64,000 nucleotides of DNA, from contig JAEWAN010000006.1 in the NCBI GenBank assembly GCA_023391625.1, positions 124,001 through 188,000 on the forward strand. The letters run 5' to 3'. This DNA comes from Bacteroidota bacterium. GTDB taxonomy: Bacteria > Bacteroidota > Bacteroidia > Bacteroidales > Paludibacteraceae. The notes below the pieces were generated by a model. That model was not told the origin of the DNA. It saw nothing but the letters and a program-made list of their open reading frames with translations, and searched no databases. Made by a program: the position numbers and the translations under genes. Positions 9,176-18,568 of the stretch are shown here, piece after piece; the stretch's first letter is position 1, and each line of letters begins with the position of its first letter.

Positions 9176-10470
9176 AAACAAATACCTAACCCGGCAGCAT
9201 GCTTTATCCGCCCTATCCAGCCGGCATGTTCATGATTGAATGCAAAACGATACTGGAAAGTATACCGCAAAGCCACTGGCCCTATTTTGCACAGAAGACC
9301 CACTTCCGGCGAAATGGCATTATAAAAATCCATTTTTAAACCGTTACTTTCTGCCTCCCGATAATATTTCCCTACTCCGGTATATCCGGCCCCGACAAAC
9401 ATCCATACAGGCAAAACAATCTTAAAGGTTCCCCCGACAGACGCATTGATTTCCGGTTTATCCTGTTCCCGGTAGTTAGAACGCAAAGCTTCAAAAAAAG
9501 CCGGATTCGTATTCAATGAAATATAAGCTCCCCCACGCCTGGTATAATAAGTTCCATAAGTCAATCCAATAGGATTATTCCCTTTATACTCATAGAGCAA
9601 AACAAAAGGACGTTCTCCCTTACGGGTAAAAAAGCTGTTTTGATTCATGCTGCGCAACTTCAGTTTGGCTTCCACAGAATGGTCGCAAGACAAATCAGCC
9701 ACTTGTTTATAAAGGGTTTTAGCATTTACAAAATCTTTCTGATTATAAAAATTTTCTGCCGCAGCAAAATAAGAATTACAATCCTTTTCCTGCTTTTTAA
9801 CTTGAGCATCCGCCAGTTTATTCATTACTTCAGAGTCAAATTCATTTTTATTGACAATTTGCTGATAAGCAGCAATAGCAGCATCGTAATTAGCTGCACG
9901 AAAATAAGCATCTCCCTGATTTTTCAGATAAAGCAAGGAATCTGTCAAAGCAATCTTACCGGTTAATGCAGCACTCTCCCTATACTCCGGACATACTCTC
10001 ACAGCCTTATATTTCATCGCAGCATCAAGATAATTTCCTGCCATAAATAAACTATCTCCTTGCGCTTCCCTGCCCGACCAGCATTCTCCCATATGCGGTT
10101 CGGTAAAATTATTAATCCTGAATTTTCTTACATCTCCTTTTTCGAGTAAACGAACCGGAATGCCCAATGTCACATAGTTAGGCACAGTAATATTCAACTT
10201 CCGGTTTTCCCAACGGTCTCCCACCGGTACACCTATGTAAATAACACTATCAGTATCCACTTTCTCCCGTTTGAACACATCAATAGGCTCTGAACGTCCT
10301 GTCTCAAATATTAATTTCATATTCTCCGGATGAACAAGCACAACCAAAGCTTCTTGTTTTTCCGTAGAAAAAGGGATATCCACCGGAAGTTCTTCCCATA
10401 ACAACTTTTTCTGCCCAAAAGCAGAAAAAACACAAAAAAGCATAATGAATACTGTAATATTATTTCTCAT
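9172..10470 (-). CDS. Secreted TPR protein with C-terminal barrel-like domain
   Basis: The product (432 residues from the ATG giving MRNNITVF) has a signal peptide ending FSAFGQ, a beta-rich N-terminal third (residues about 20-120), tetratricopeptide-like repeats between about 130 and 270 (GDSLFMAGNYLDAAMKYKAV, GDAYFRAANYDAAIAAYQQI, AENFYNQKDFVNAKTLYKQV) and a C-terminal region of alternating strands ending LGICF that resembles an outer-membrane beta-barrel end. TPRs usually serve as protein-docking surfaces, and the arrangement fits an envelope-assembly or scaffold role, but no specific function is recognised. It is transcribed convergently to the ABC importer and overlaps its stop by four bases. 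A Met three codons upstream is possible. Confidence 0.75.
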   Translation of the reverse strand: MRNNITVFIMLFCVFSAFGQKKLLWEELPVDIPFSTEKQEALVVLVHPENMKLIFETGRSEPIDVFKREKVDTDSVIYIGVPVGDRWENRKLNITVPNYVTLGIPVRLLEKGDVRKFRINNFTEPHMGECWSGREAQGDSLFMAGNYLDAAMKYKAVRVCPEYRESAALTGKIALTDSLLYLKNQGDAYFRAANYDAAIAAYQQIVNKNEFDSEVMNKLADAQVKKQEKDCNSYFAAAENFYNQKDFVNAKTLYKQVADLSCDHSVEAKLKLRSMNQNSFFTRKGERPFVLLYEYKGNNPIGLTYGTYYTRRGGAYISLNTNPAFFEALRSNYREQDKPEINASVGGTFKIVLPVWMFVGAGYTGVGKYYREAESNGLKMDFYNAISPEVGLLCKIGPVALRYTFQYRFAFNHEHAGWIGRIKHAAGLGICF

Positions 10471-10522
10471 ACACACCAATTAATAAACGTCTAACAAATT
10501 AACACACACAAGGAAAGGAGTT

Positions 10523-10530
10523 CAAATGTA
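10523..10530 (-). promoter_or_regulatory. -7 box of the TPR gene
   Basis: TACATTTG on the minus strand fits TAnnTTTG, about 52 bases before the ATG; no clear -33 element. Confidence 0.45.
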
Positions 10531-10570
10531 AATAAAAAAAACATAAAGCCATACATAAAACACAAAAAAA

Positions 10571-10591
10571 GCGACCAGATAACCTGATCGC
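10571..10591 (-). terminator. Terminator of the tryptophanase-like gene
   Basis: An 8-bp hairpin (GCGATCAG with CTGGTCGC on the minus strand, one G-U pair) is followed by seven T residues, 27 bases after the stop codon. Confidence 0.8.
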
Positions 10592-10617
10592 CTTTCCTTT
10601 TTGTCTATATAAATGAA

Positions 10618-12066
10618 TTATAAACTTTCGCCAAAATCCTGTTTGAATTTTTCCACCAGTTTCTGAGGCCAGTCGCTTACCGGTTCCAAACCTCCCATGA
10701 AGAAACGCAATACCGGCGGTTCATACACAAAACGTAACCCACCGATTAAATGACGGTTATCATATAACCAGGTCATACGGTCTGCCACATATTTTATCTG
10801 AGACAGAGTAAATACCCTACGTGGAACAGCCAAACGAAGCAATTCCATATCTGCATAAGTTTCATTACCGTCTTCATCACGCTGGTTAGAAACAGAACCA
10901 CGTTCCATACCACGTATACCAGAAATCAGGTAGAACGCAGCCGCCAATGCACCGGCAGGATATTGTGTCTGAGGAATATGTGAACACATTTGCATAGCAT
11001 CAACATGAGCTCCTAATACCCCGGCAGGTTTTACCACCGGAACATTGTTTTTATCCAAAGCATTAACCAGATACTGAATATAATTCGGGCTCTGGCAAAT
11101 TACCGTTTCGTCCAAAGTTTCATACAGACCTACCGCCATTGCTTCTATTTCACGAACAGATATACCTCCGTAAGTAAGGAATCCTTCAAATAAAGGAATT
11201 AAAGCTTCCAGTTCACGGTAAACAGACAATTCGTTTGTACAGATACCGCCACCACGAGAAGAACTTAATTTACGGGCAGAGAAATAAACAATATCAGCCA
11301 TGCCTGTCATGGTTTTGATAATATCGCCCAAAGATGCATTTTTAAATTCTTCTTCACGCTGCATTACCAAATAAGCATTTTCTCCAAGCAAGCTGGCATC
11401 CAAAACCAAACGGATACCATATTTATCAGCTATCGCACGCACATCCCGAAGGTTTTGTACAGAGAAAGGCTGTCCTCCAATCAAGTTGGTAGAAGCCTCC
11501 ATACGGATGAAAGGAATGTTTTCAGCTCCATGAGACTTAATATTTTCTTCCAGCATTTCAATGTTCATGTTACCCTTGAAAGGATGGTCGCTATTCAGCT
11601 CATAAGCCCTGTCATATAGTAATTCCACAATCTTACCTCCATATTGAGTAATATGTGCCAGAGTTGTGGTAAAGTGATAGTTCATCGGAATCAGACTACC
11701 TTTTTTTACATAAGCATTAGCCAGGATATTTTCAGCCGCACGTCCCTGGTGAGCCGGAAGCAAATACTTCTTACCCAATACATCTTCAACAGCTTTCTGT
11801 AAACGGGTAAAACTTTGAGAACCTGCATAAGCGTCGTCAGCCTGCATCATTGCAGCCAACTGATTGTCACTCATCGCATTTGTTCCACTATCTGTCAACA
11901 TATCAAGGAAAACATCTTTTGTACTTAACCGGAAAGTATTAAATCCTCCTTCATACAAAGCTTCTAACCTTCTTTCAATAGGAACTAAATGCAGTTTCTG
12001 CACAATACGCACTTTATGCAACTCCAACGGAATATTTTCACCGTTATAAAATTTAATTTCTTGCAT
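10618..12066 (-). CDS. Tryptophanase / tyrosine phenol-lyase family enzyme
   Basis: A 482-residue PLP-dependent beta-eliminating lyase. Family landmarks are FLDMLTDSGTNAMSD (N-terminal substrate loop), YLLPAHQGRAAENIL, EASTNLIGGQPFS, VLDASLLGENAY and SGIRGMERGS near the C-terminal arginine that binds the substrate carboxylate. The enzyme would release indole from tryptophan, or phenol from tyrosine, with pyruvate and ammonia. The PLP-lysine region reads SARKLSSSRGGG rather than the SGKKDxxxxxGG of the E. coli tryptophanase and Citrobacter lyase, so it belongs to a divergent branch and I do not assign the substrate. The frame stays open to 12153, but the ATG at 12066 fits the family N-terminus and the promoter box overlaps the upstream start. 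Confidence 0.85.
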   Translation of the reverse strand: MQEIKFYNGENIPLELHKVRIVQKLHLVPIERRLEALYEGGFNTFRLSTKDVFLDMLTDSGTNAMSDNQLAAMMQADDAYAGSQSFTRLQKAVEDVLGKKYLLPAHQGRAAENILANAYVKKGSLIPMNYHFTTTLAHITQYGGKIVELLYDRAYELNSDHPFKGNMNIEMLEENIKSHGAENIPFIRMEASTNLIGGQPFSVQNLRDVRAIADKYGIRLVLDASLLGENAYLVMQREEEFKNASLGDIIKTMTGMADIVYFSARKLSSSRGGGICTNELSVYRELEALIPLFEGFLTYGGISVREIEAMAVGLYETLDETVICQSPNYIQYLVNALDKNNVPVVKPAGVLGAHVDAMQMCSHIPQTQYPAGALAAAFYLISGIRGMERGSVSNQRDEDGNETYADMELLRLAVPRRVFTLSQIKYVADRMTWLYDNRHLIGGLRFVYEPPVLRFFMGGLEPVSDWPQKLVEKFKQDFGESL

Positions 12067-12152
12067 GATTGTTTTTTTTCTGTTAATTATTTCACGGTAA
12101 TTGGTAAAACCAAATTTAAGGTCACCAAATATCATATCTTCGTTTTGTGCCA

Positions 12153-12160
12153 CAAATATA
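12153..12160 (-). promoter_or_regulatory. -7 box of the tryptophanase-like gene
   Basis: TATATTTG on the minus strand matches TAnnTTTG; it lies 87 bases before the chosen ATG, so a leader of about 80 bases is expected. Confidence 0.45.
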
Positions 12161-12392
12161 GTATTTTCTTATAAAAGCCACCCTTAAAAAAGAATAGCAA
12201 TTAAAAAAAACGTTTAAAAATATAATTTTGTCATTCACCGTTCATATTTCCGGTATTTGTTTTCATTAAATACCGGATAATACAAAATCCTGTTCCAAAA
12301 ATTATAAAATATTGCTTTTTTCAAGACTTCCGAAGTATTAATTATAAAATAATTGTCTAAATTTACACTGTTCTTTTAAACAACGTGTGTCC

Positions 12393-14711
12393 ATGCGAAA
12401 AAAACTCCGGAATATTATCATTTTAATATGCTTGCTCATTGGCACATTTTCCACTCATGCTCAGAGAGTTGGACTGGTATTAAGCGGAGGAGGAGCTAAA
12501 GGCATGACTCATATAGGAGTAATTAAAGCGCTGGAAGAGAACAACATCCCCATAGATTATATCACAGGCACTTCTATGGGAGCAATTATCGGAGGAATGT
12601 ATGCCATGGGGATGACTACCGATGAGATGATAAAACTTTTAAAATCAGACGATTTCAAACACTGGTCAACGGGTGAAATCGAACAAAAATACGTTTATTA
12701 CTATAAAAATGCAGATCCTGTTCCCGCATTTTTTGACCTTCGTTTCCGCATAGACATTTCCAAAGGGTTGGACTCATTAAACATCAAACCTATTTTTCCG
12801 ACCAACATGATTTCTCCGGTTCAAATGAACTATGCCTTTCTGGAGTTATTCACACAAGCCAATACCATAGCGAAAGGTAATTTTGACAACCTATTTGTTC
12901 CCTTTCGTTGCGTGGCATCAGATATCTATTATAAAGAAGCCGTTGTCTTTAAAGACGGCAACCTGGGAGATGCCATACGGGCCTCCATGACTTATCCTTT
13001 TGTGTACAAACCCATTGTAATTGATGACCGCCTGTTATTTGACGGAGGAATTTTCAACAATTTCCCCGTGGATGTAATGCAAAAAGACTTCAACCCGGAT
13101 TTTATTTTGGGAAGTGTTGTTGCCTCCGAGCCGGAAAAGCCAACAGTAGACAATGTGTATCTCCAGCTGCAAATGATGATTATGAATCATACCAACTATT
13201 CCATCCCTGAAGATGAAGGTATGGTATTGGAATTTGATTTAAAAGATGAAAGTACTTTCGATTTTTCTAAAGTAGACCAATTTGTAAAGTTAGGCTACGA
13301 AGGCACAATGCAACAAATGGATGAAATAAAAAAGTGGGTCAAACAGGAAGTTACACCCGATCAGGTTAACGAACGGAGAGAAACATTCTGTTCTCGCTTC
13401 CATGAATTGGAATTCCAGAATATCTATATTACGGGAGTTGACTCCGTTCAACAAAAATACATCAAGAGAATTTTTCAAACTGACAAAAACACCATAAGCC
13501 TACGGGAATTTAAAGACCGTTATTTTGAGCTGATTTCTGACGAAAAGATATCGGAAATCATTCCTCATGCCAAATATAACCCAGCCAATGAAAATTACGA
13601 TCTCTACTTGGACGTACATCTGGAAGATCATCTAAAAGCAATGATAGGAGGAAACATTTCTTCAAGCACATCCAACCAGGCTTACGTAGGATTGCAATTT
13701 CAAAACATCGGACATTTCGGACAAACCGCATATTTGGATGCACAATTCGGTAAAGTATATAACGGAGTGCGTTTAGGCGCCCGCTTTGATATCCCCACCA
13801 AACACAGCATTTATTTAAAAACTGATTTTTTATATCACAAATATGAATATTATGAAGGGAAGCATTTCTTTTATGACGATGACAGGGTATCCTCTTTTAG
13901 CCAGAATGAGATATTCGGAAAATTAAGATTAGGAATGCCCTTGACATTAAAAGGAAGAGTGGAATTCGGAGTAGGCTATGGAAAATTAACTGACCGGTAT
14001 CTCCAAAACCTTGAATTAACGTCCGATAACCAAGGGCTTGATAAAAGCACTTATTCTATTACAAGCCTTTTTTCCCAGGTAGAAAGTTACACATTAAACA
14101 AAATCATGTATCCTACCGCCGGTTACCACATATCCGCAACATTACAAGGATTATACGGAATTGAGTCTTTCAAATCGGTCAACTTTCCCAACCGTGATAC
14201 AAAAGGGCTTAAAGACTTATGGCTTCAGTTCAAGGGAAAATATGAACAATACTTCCCCATCGTAGGAAACCGTTTTATTCTGGGAGCTTATACAGAAGTA
14301 GCGTTTTCTACCCGAAAATTTTCCCAAAACTACACTGCCACCATTATACAGGCCCCTACTTTTGAACCGACTATCCACAGCCGTACAGTGTTCAACGATG
14401 CTTTCTGTGCAAACAAATACGTAGGGTTAGGAATCAAACCTATCTATCAGTTCACAAACATGCTCCAGATACGTAATGAAACCTATTTGTTTTTACCTTA
14501 TCAAAGTATCTACCGCAGACCGGACAACACAGCAGCATACTCTGAACCTTTCACTTCGCTCCAATACATGTCTGAGCTGTCCGTCGTACTGGATATTTTG
14601 AAAGTAGCCTCCGTTTCCGTTTTTGTAAACTACTATTCAAAAGCGCCCAGCCAATGGAATTTCGGAATTAATATCGGCTGCTTATTATTCAACGATAAAT
14701 TCCTGAAATAA
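12393..14711 (+). CDS. Patatin-like phospholipase with C-terminal outer-membrane barrel
   Basis: The 772-residue product has a signal peptide (to about residue 24, STHAQ), then a patatin domain: oxyanion loop GGGAKG at 32-37, nucleophile Ser61 in GTSMG, and the catalytic Asp in DGGIFNN near residue 210. Residues about 330-400 hold a POTRA-like segment (FQNIYITGVD), and the last 350 residues are alternating amphipathic strands like a D15/BamA-type 16-stranded barrel. This is the layout of type Vd (PlpD-like) autotransported patatins, widespread in Bacteroidetes, which hydrolyse phospholipid ester bonds. The ATG at 12393 was chosen over an in-frame GTG two codons upstream. It stands alone and shares a bidirectional terminator with the next gene. 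Confidence 0.9.
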   Translation: MRKKLRNIIILICLLIGTFSTHAQRVGLVLSGGGAKGMTHIGVIKALEENNIPIDYITGTSMGAIIGGMYAMGMTTDEMIKLLKSDDFKHWSTGEIEQKYVYYYKNADPVPAFFDLRFRIDISKGLDSLNIKPIFPTNMISPVQMNYAFLELFTQANTIAKGNFDNLFVPFRCVASDIYYKEAVVFKDGNLGDAIRASMTYPFVYKPIVIDDRLLFDGGIFNNFPVDVMQKDFNPDFILGSVVASEPEKPTVDNVYLQLQMMIMNHTNYSIPEDEGMVLEFDLKDESTFDFSKVDQFVKLGYEGTMQQMDEIKKWVKQEVTPDQVNERRETFCSRFHELEFQNIYITGVDSVQQKYIKRIFQTDKNTISLREFKDRYFELISDEKISEIIPHAKYNPANENYDLYLDVHLEDHLKAMIGGNISSSTSNQAYVGLQFQNIGHFGQTAYLDAQFGKVYNGVRLGARFDIPTKHSIYLKTDFLYHKYEYYEGKHFFYDDDRVSSFSQNEIFGKLRLGMPLTLKGRVEFGVGYGKLTDRYLQNLELTSDNQGLDKSTYSITSLFSQVESYTLNKIMYPTAGYHISATLQGLYGIESFKSVNFPNRDTKGLKDLWLQFKGKYEQYFPIVGNRFILGAYTEVAFSTRKFSQNYTATIIQAPTFEPTIHSRTVFNDAFCANKYVGLGIKPIYQFTNMLQIRNETYLFLPYQSIYRRPDNTAAYSEPFTSLQYMSELSVVLDILKVASVSVFVNYYSKAPSQWNFGINIGCLLFNDKFLK

Positions 14712-14712
14712 A

Positions 14713-14740
14713 AAACCATCAAGATTATTCCTGATGGTTT
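14713..14740. terminator. Bidirectional terminator between patatin and symporter genes
   Basis: A perfect 9-bp stem (AAACCATCA with TGATGGTTT) begins right after the patatin stop. The minus strand has the stronger T-run, so it also serves the convergent carrier gene. Confidence 0.8.
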
Positions 14741-14767
14741 TACTAAATTCACTTACAAAATATTTTT

Positions 14768-15724
14768 TTATTCTTTCACCGGTTTTCTTGCCCAGTATGC
14801 TGAAATAGACAAACCTGAAACGATATGCCATATTCCCCACCATGCTGTGATAAAAAGCATACCTCCTATGGCCAGTTCCGGAGGAAATATCTTCGGGTTA
14901 AACAAAAGGACAAGGCCCAGACCTGAATTCTGAATACCGGTTTCTATCGTAATGGTACGACGGTTCCTATCCGGCTGTTTAAACAAAGTAGCTAAACCAT
15001 AACCCGTAAATAAAGCAATCAGGTTATGAACCAGCACAATAATAAAGATATAATGGATATACCGGATAAAAAGATTCCAGTTATTGGCAAACATAACCAC
15101 TACCATCGCAATAAAAAATAGAATCGACAGATATTGCAAAGGTTTTTTCAGGCGATCTGCAATTTTAGGTAAATAGCGGGAACACAAAATACCTAAAACC
15201 AAAGGAATACCTAATATAATGAAGATGGTTTCAAACATCTGCCCAAATTCAATTTCAAGGGGTTGTAACATGGCACGGGCTGTTTCCCGGTTATTAACGT
15301 ATTTCACATACAATCCTCCCCAGAAAGAAAAATTAAAAGGAGTCATAAATACAGCCAACCCGGTGGAAAAAGCAGTCAGAGTAACCGATAACTCCGTGTT
15401 CGCTTTTGATAAGGAAGACATAAAATTAGAGATATTCCCTCCCGGACAGGAAGCGACCAGTATCATGCCCATGGCAACCGTAGGAGTTATAAAATCTCCC
15501 AACAGGAACACAAGAAGGAAAGTGATCAAAGGCAAAGCGATAAACTGTGACAACAAACCTACAACAACAGGTTTAGGAGATAAAATCAATGCCTTAAATT
15601 GTCCCGGACGGATTCCTAAAGCCACCCCGAACATGACAAAAGCTAATACTATATTAAGAATGAAACTTCCCGAATTGGAAAAATTTATTTTTATCGGATC
15701 TAATTCCAGCAGTGACTCGTACAT
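14768..15724 (-). CDS. Bile acid:sodium symporter (BASS) family transporter
   Basis: The 318-residue protein is an integral inner-membrane carrier with about ten hydrophobic segments. It carries family features: the N-terminal FVMFGVALGIRPGQF, CPGGNISNFMSSLSKAN (residues about 105-121, the crossed helix that forms the sodium sites) and ETGIQNSGLGLVLL near 260, the second half-site with its conserved Glu. Members move organic anions such as bile acids, pantoate or keto acids with sodium; substrate cannot be inferred from sequence alone. The start Met is 23 bases from a good -7 box. It is a single-gene unit. Confidence 0.88.
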   Translation of the reverse strand: MYESLLELDPIKINFSNSGSFILNIVLAFVMFGVALGIRPGQFKALILSPKPVVVGLLSQFIALPLITFLLVFLLGDFITPTVAMGMILVASCPGGNISNFMSSLSKANTELSVTLTAFSTGLAVFMTPFNFSFWGGLYVKYVNNRETARAMLQPLEIEFGQMFETIFIILGIPLVLGILCSRYLPKIADRLKKPLQYLSILFFIAMVVVMFANNWNLFIRYIHYIFIIVLVHNLIALFTGYGLATLFKQPDRNRRTITIETGIQNSGLGLVLLFNPKIFPPELAIGGMLFITAWWGIWHIVSGLSISAYWARKPVKE

Positions 15725-15746
15725 ATTTTTCGTATCAAAAGGGTGA

Positions 15747-15754
15747 CAAAGATA
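15747..15754 (-). promoter_or_regulatory. -7 box of the symporter gene
   Basis: TATCTTTG on the minus strand, 22 bases before the ATG at 15724. Confidence 0.5.
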
Positions 15755-15951
15755 ACAATTTATATATTGTTTTCCATTTATTTAACATGAAAAAGACATA
15801 TATATGCAAAACCAAAGGTTAATCTCACAAAGAATTAACCCTCATAAAAACACTTATTAAATAAAAACAAATCCGTTTTTTAGCCAAGGTTTCTGCCTCT
15901 TTTACCTCTACACAAAACAAGCATACAAGCTTCCAATAATAAGAAAATATA

Positions 15952-17823
15952 TTATATTTCGCTTAATTCCAGCCAGCGCATACTCTTCTCATCAATCAGG
16001 TCATTTAACTCGGCAAAACGCTCTGAGGCTTTAAGAATACCATCATTATCCAACATCCCCGAAGACAATTGAGCTTCAATCGCTGCCTTTTCCGCTTCCA
16101 GTTCCGGAATTTCCTTCTCCAAAGCTTCAAACTCCTGCTTTTCCTTAAAACTCATTTTCCGGACTTTTTCTTTTACCGGCTGAGCAGGTTTAGCCGGCTC
16201 TTTCTGCTGAACTGTTTTTTTATTCTCCCGTTCCTCTTCTTCCTTCAGCTCATTCCACTCACGGTAGTCGGTGTAATTACCAGGGAAATCCTTTATCTCC
16301 GCATTTCCCTTGAACACCAATAGATGATCCACCACTTTATCCATAAAATAGCGGTCATGGCTAACCACAATGACACAACCCTTAAAAGATTGCAAATATT
16401 CCTCCAGTATATTTAAGGTAACGATATCCAGGTCATTGGTAGGTTCATCGAGCACCAGAAAATTAGGATTACGCATCAATACTGTACAAAGATGCAGACG
16501 TCTTTTTTCTCCCCCGCTCAACTTATACACATAGTTATATTGCGTTTCCGGAGTAAAAAGGAAATGCTGTAAAAACTGAGAAGCCGACATTTTCCGTCCA
16601 TTACCTAAATGCACCTCCTCTGCAATATCGCGGACAACATCAATAACCTTCATCTGGTCGTCAAAAGCAAGTCCGTCCTGGCTATAATAACCGAATACCA
16701 CTGTTTCTCCAACGTCAAAAGCGCCACTATCCGGCTTTACCTCACCCAACAACATTTTCAGGAAAGTTGATTTTCCGGTACCGTTCTTACCTACGATACC
16801 CATCTTTTCATAACGGGCAAAATTATAATAAAAATTATCCAGTATTTTCAGCTCCCCGTATGACTTAGAAACATATTTCGCTTCAAATATCTTTGAACCG
16901 AGATAGCTGGCCTTAACATCCAACTGCACCGTATCGTTATTACGACGCTGCTTAGCCCGCTGCTCTATTTCATAAAAGCGGTCTATCCTTGACCGGGCTT
17001 TTGTAGCACGTGCCTGCGGCTGCCTGCGCATCCAATCCAATTCCTTACGATACAAATTATTAGCCCGTTCCGTTTCTGCATTAAAAGCCTCCATTCTCTC
17101 CTGACGTTTCTCCAGGTAATAACTGTAATTACCGCTATATTGAAACAAAGCCTGATGATCTATTTCCAAAATATCAGAACATACTCTATCTAAAAAATAA
17201 CGGTCATGTGTCACCATCAGAAGAGCCATGGACGAACGCCTTAGAAAATCCTCCAGCCATTCCACCATTTCCAGGTCAAGGTGGTTGGTAGGTTCATCCA
17301 AAATCAGCAAGTCCGGCTCGCTAATCAGTACATTAGCCAAAGCTACCCGCTTCAACTGGCCTCCGGAGAGTTCTCCTATACGTTGATTAAAATTCGTTAT
17401 TTTCAGTTTTCCCAGAATTTGCTTCACCCTGGTTTCATAATCCCAGGCCTTATGCAAATCCATTCGGTTCAAAACCTCATCCAACCCTTCCTGCTCCGGC
17501 GATAACATACAGCGTTCATAATCCGCTATCGTACGCACCACTTCATTTTCCGAACGCAAGCAAGCATCCAATACGGACAACTCACTGGGAAACACAGGCG
17601 CCTGTTCCAGATAACCCACACGCAAATCACGACGAAAAGAGATCGTACCCTCGTCATAATCTTCCTTTCCTGCTATAATATTAAGCAAAGTTGTTTTACC
17701 CGTTCCGTTTTTCGCTATTAGAGCGACCCGCTGATTGTCGGATATTCCAAAAGAAATTCGTTCAAACAACAAATTATCGCCGAACGATTTTGTTAGATTT
17801 TCAACTTGAAGATAACTTATCAT
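15952..17823 (-). CDS. ABC-F family ATPase, Uup-like
   Basis: The 623-residue cytosolic protein contains two ABC ATPase domains with no membrane segments. Domain 1 has Walker A AKNGTGKTT (residues about 36-44), signature LSGGQLKRVALA and Walker B LLILDEPTNHLDLE; domain 2 has GKNGTGKST near 352, signature LSGGEKRRLHL and FLVLDEPTNDLD. The charged interdomain linker (residues about 240-300, rich in Arg and Glu) is the tRNA-interaction motif of ABC-F proteins, and residues about 530-620 form a coiled coil as in Uup. ABC-F proteins act on stalled or specialised ribosomes; the C-terminal coiled coil favours a Uup-type role over antibiotic protection. A -7 box (TATTTTTG) lies at 17895-17902. Confidence 0.9.
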   Translation of the reverse strand: MISYLQVENLTKSFGDNLLFERISFGISDNQRVALIAKNGTGKTTLLNIIAGKEDYDEGTISFRRDLRVGYLEQAPVFPSELSVLDACLRSENEVVRTIADYERCMLSPEQEGLDEVLNRMDLHKAWDYETRVKQILGKLKITNFNQRIGELSGGQLKRVALANVLISEPDLLILDEPTNHLDLEMVEWLEDFLRRSSMALLMVTHDRYFLDRVCSDILEIDHQALFQYSGNYSYYLEKRQERMEAFNAETERANNLYRKELDWMRRQPQARATKARSRIDRFYEIEQRAKQRRNNDTVQLDVKASYLGSKIFEAKYVSKSYGELKILDNFYYNFARYEKMGIVGKNGTGKSTFLKMLLGEVKPDSGAFDVGETVVFGYYSQDGLAFDDQMKVIDVVRDIAEEVHLGNGRKMSASQFLQHFLFTPETQYNYVYKLSGGEKRRLHLCTVLMRNPNFLVLDEPTNDLDIVTLNILEEYLQSFKGCVIVVSHDRYFMDKVVDHLLVFKGNAEIKDFPGNYTDYREWNELKEEEERENKKTVQQKEPAKPAQPVKEKVRKMSFKEKQEFEALEKEIPELEAEKAAIEAQLSSGMLDNDGILKASERFAELNDLIDEKSMRWLELSEI

Positions 17824-18568
17824 AATATTTATATATACCCGGGATTTACTAAACCATATTAGCCTTTATCCACTCCCGAATCAAAATCATTTTTCAAAAA
17901 TATCAAATTAAAAGCAAGAATAATACGAACAAATAGTACAGCAATCAAAAAAAATACATTCGCACAAAATACAACATAAATCTATTACAAAATATACAAA
18001 TTGCGTATTACTAAATTTCTCGTTTTCTCAGATTCTCTCTCCGCTTTTTAGTAAAATATATTGCGCTCCTGATATACTATTGTATCGGATATTAAAAAAA
18101 TATTAGCAAATAAAACCACTAATCCAACAAAAGCATAATCAGCTAATAAACAAATAAATACAAAACACGAATAGTATATTATTAATTCACAAATGAATCA
18201 TTCGCACAAATAGAAATTTAATCGGGAGCTTTTCTACATGAAATTTCGTATTCTCCTCCCTGACTCATCTATTTTTCTCAAACAATCCTGAATTGACACA
18301 ATTAATCTGACAAAAGCCAAGTACAGGGATTATATTTATATCCGGACAAAGATACATGAATTTCAATAAAGTAAAACTTTCCTTTTTTCTACAACATTCC
18401 GAAAATTCGCTAAAAATAAAAAAAGGACTCATGAAAACCATAAGTCCTTTTTACTTGTTGACTACAGTATCGAATTATCGAACGATTTTATCGAAGATTT
18501 TAAAAAAATCATTTCAATTATAGATTACTTAGAAGTTATGTGTTACCAGAAAATATAAGTAAAAGAAT
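17824..18568. other. 745-bp AT-rich non-coding stretch at the left flank of the mobile element
   Basis: No supported gene lies here. On the minus strand it contains TATTTTTG at 17895-17902 (probable promoter of the ABC-F gene), and TATCTTTG at 18347-18354, a good -7 box with no recognisable coding sequence behind it; the frame just downstream holds only about 30 codons. A terminator sits at 18420-18452. The 11 bases CAAAGATACAT at 18347-18357 recur at 25509-25519 beside the tRNA on the far side of the element, but they mostly consist of the promoter box, so this may be chance. The junction between chromosome and element probably lies within this stretch. Confidence 0.5.
18420..18452 (-). terminator. 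Terminator of the protease operon
   Basis: A 10-bp perfect stem (AAAAAGGACT with AGTCCTTTTT), with a T-rich tail on the minus strand, about 115 bases beyond the protease stop codon. Confidence 0.7.

Noticed and set aside
18260..18346. A frame of about 30 codons behind the orphan -7 box at 18347 on the minus strand.
   Set aside because: Too short, no recognisable domain and no ribosome binding site.
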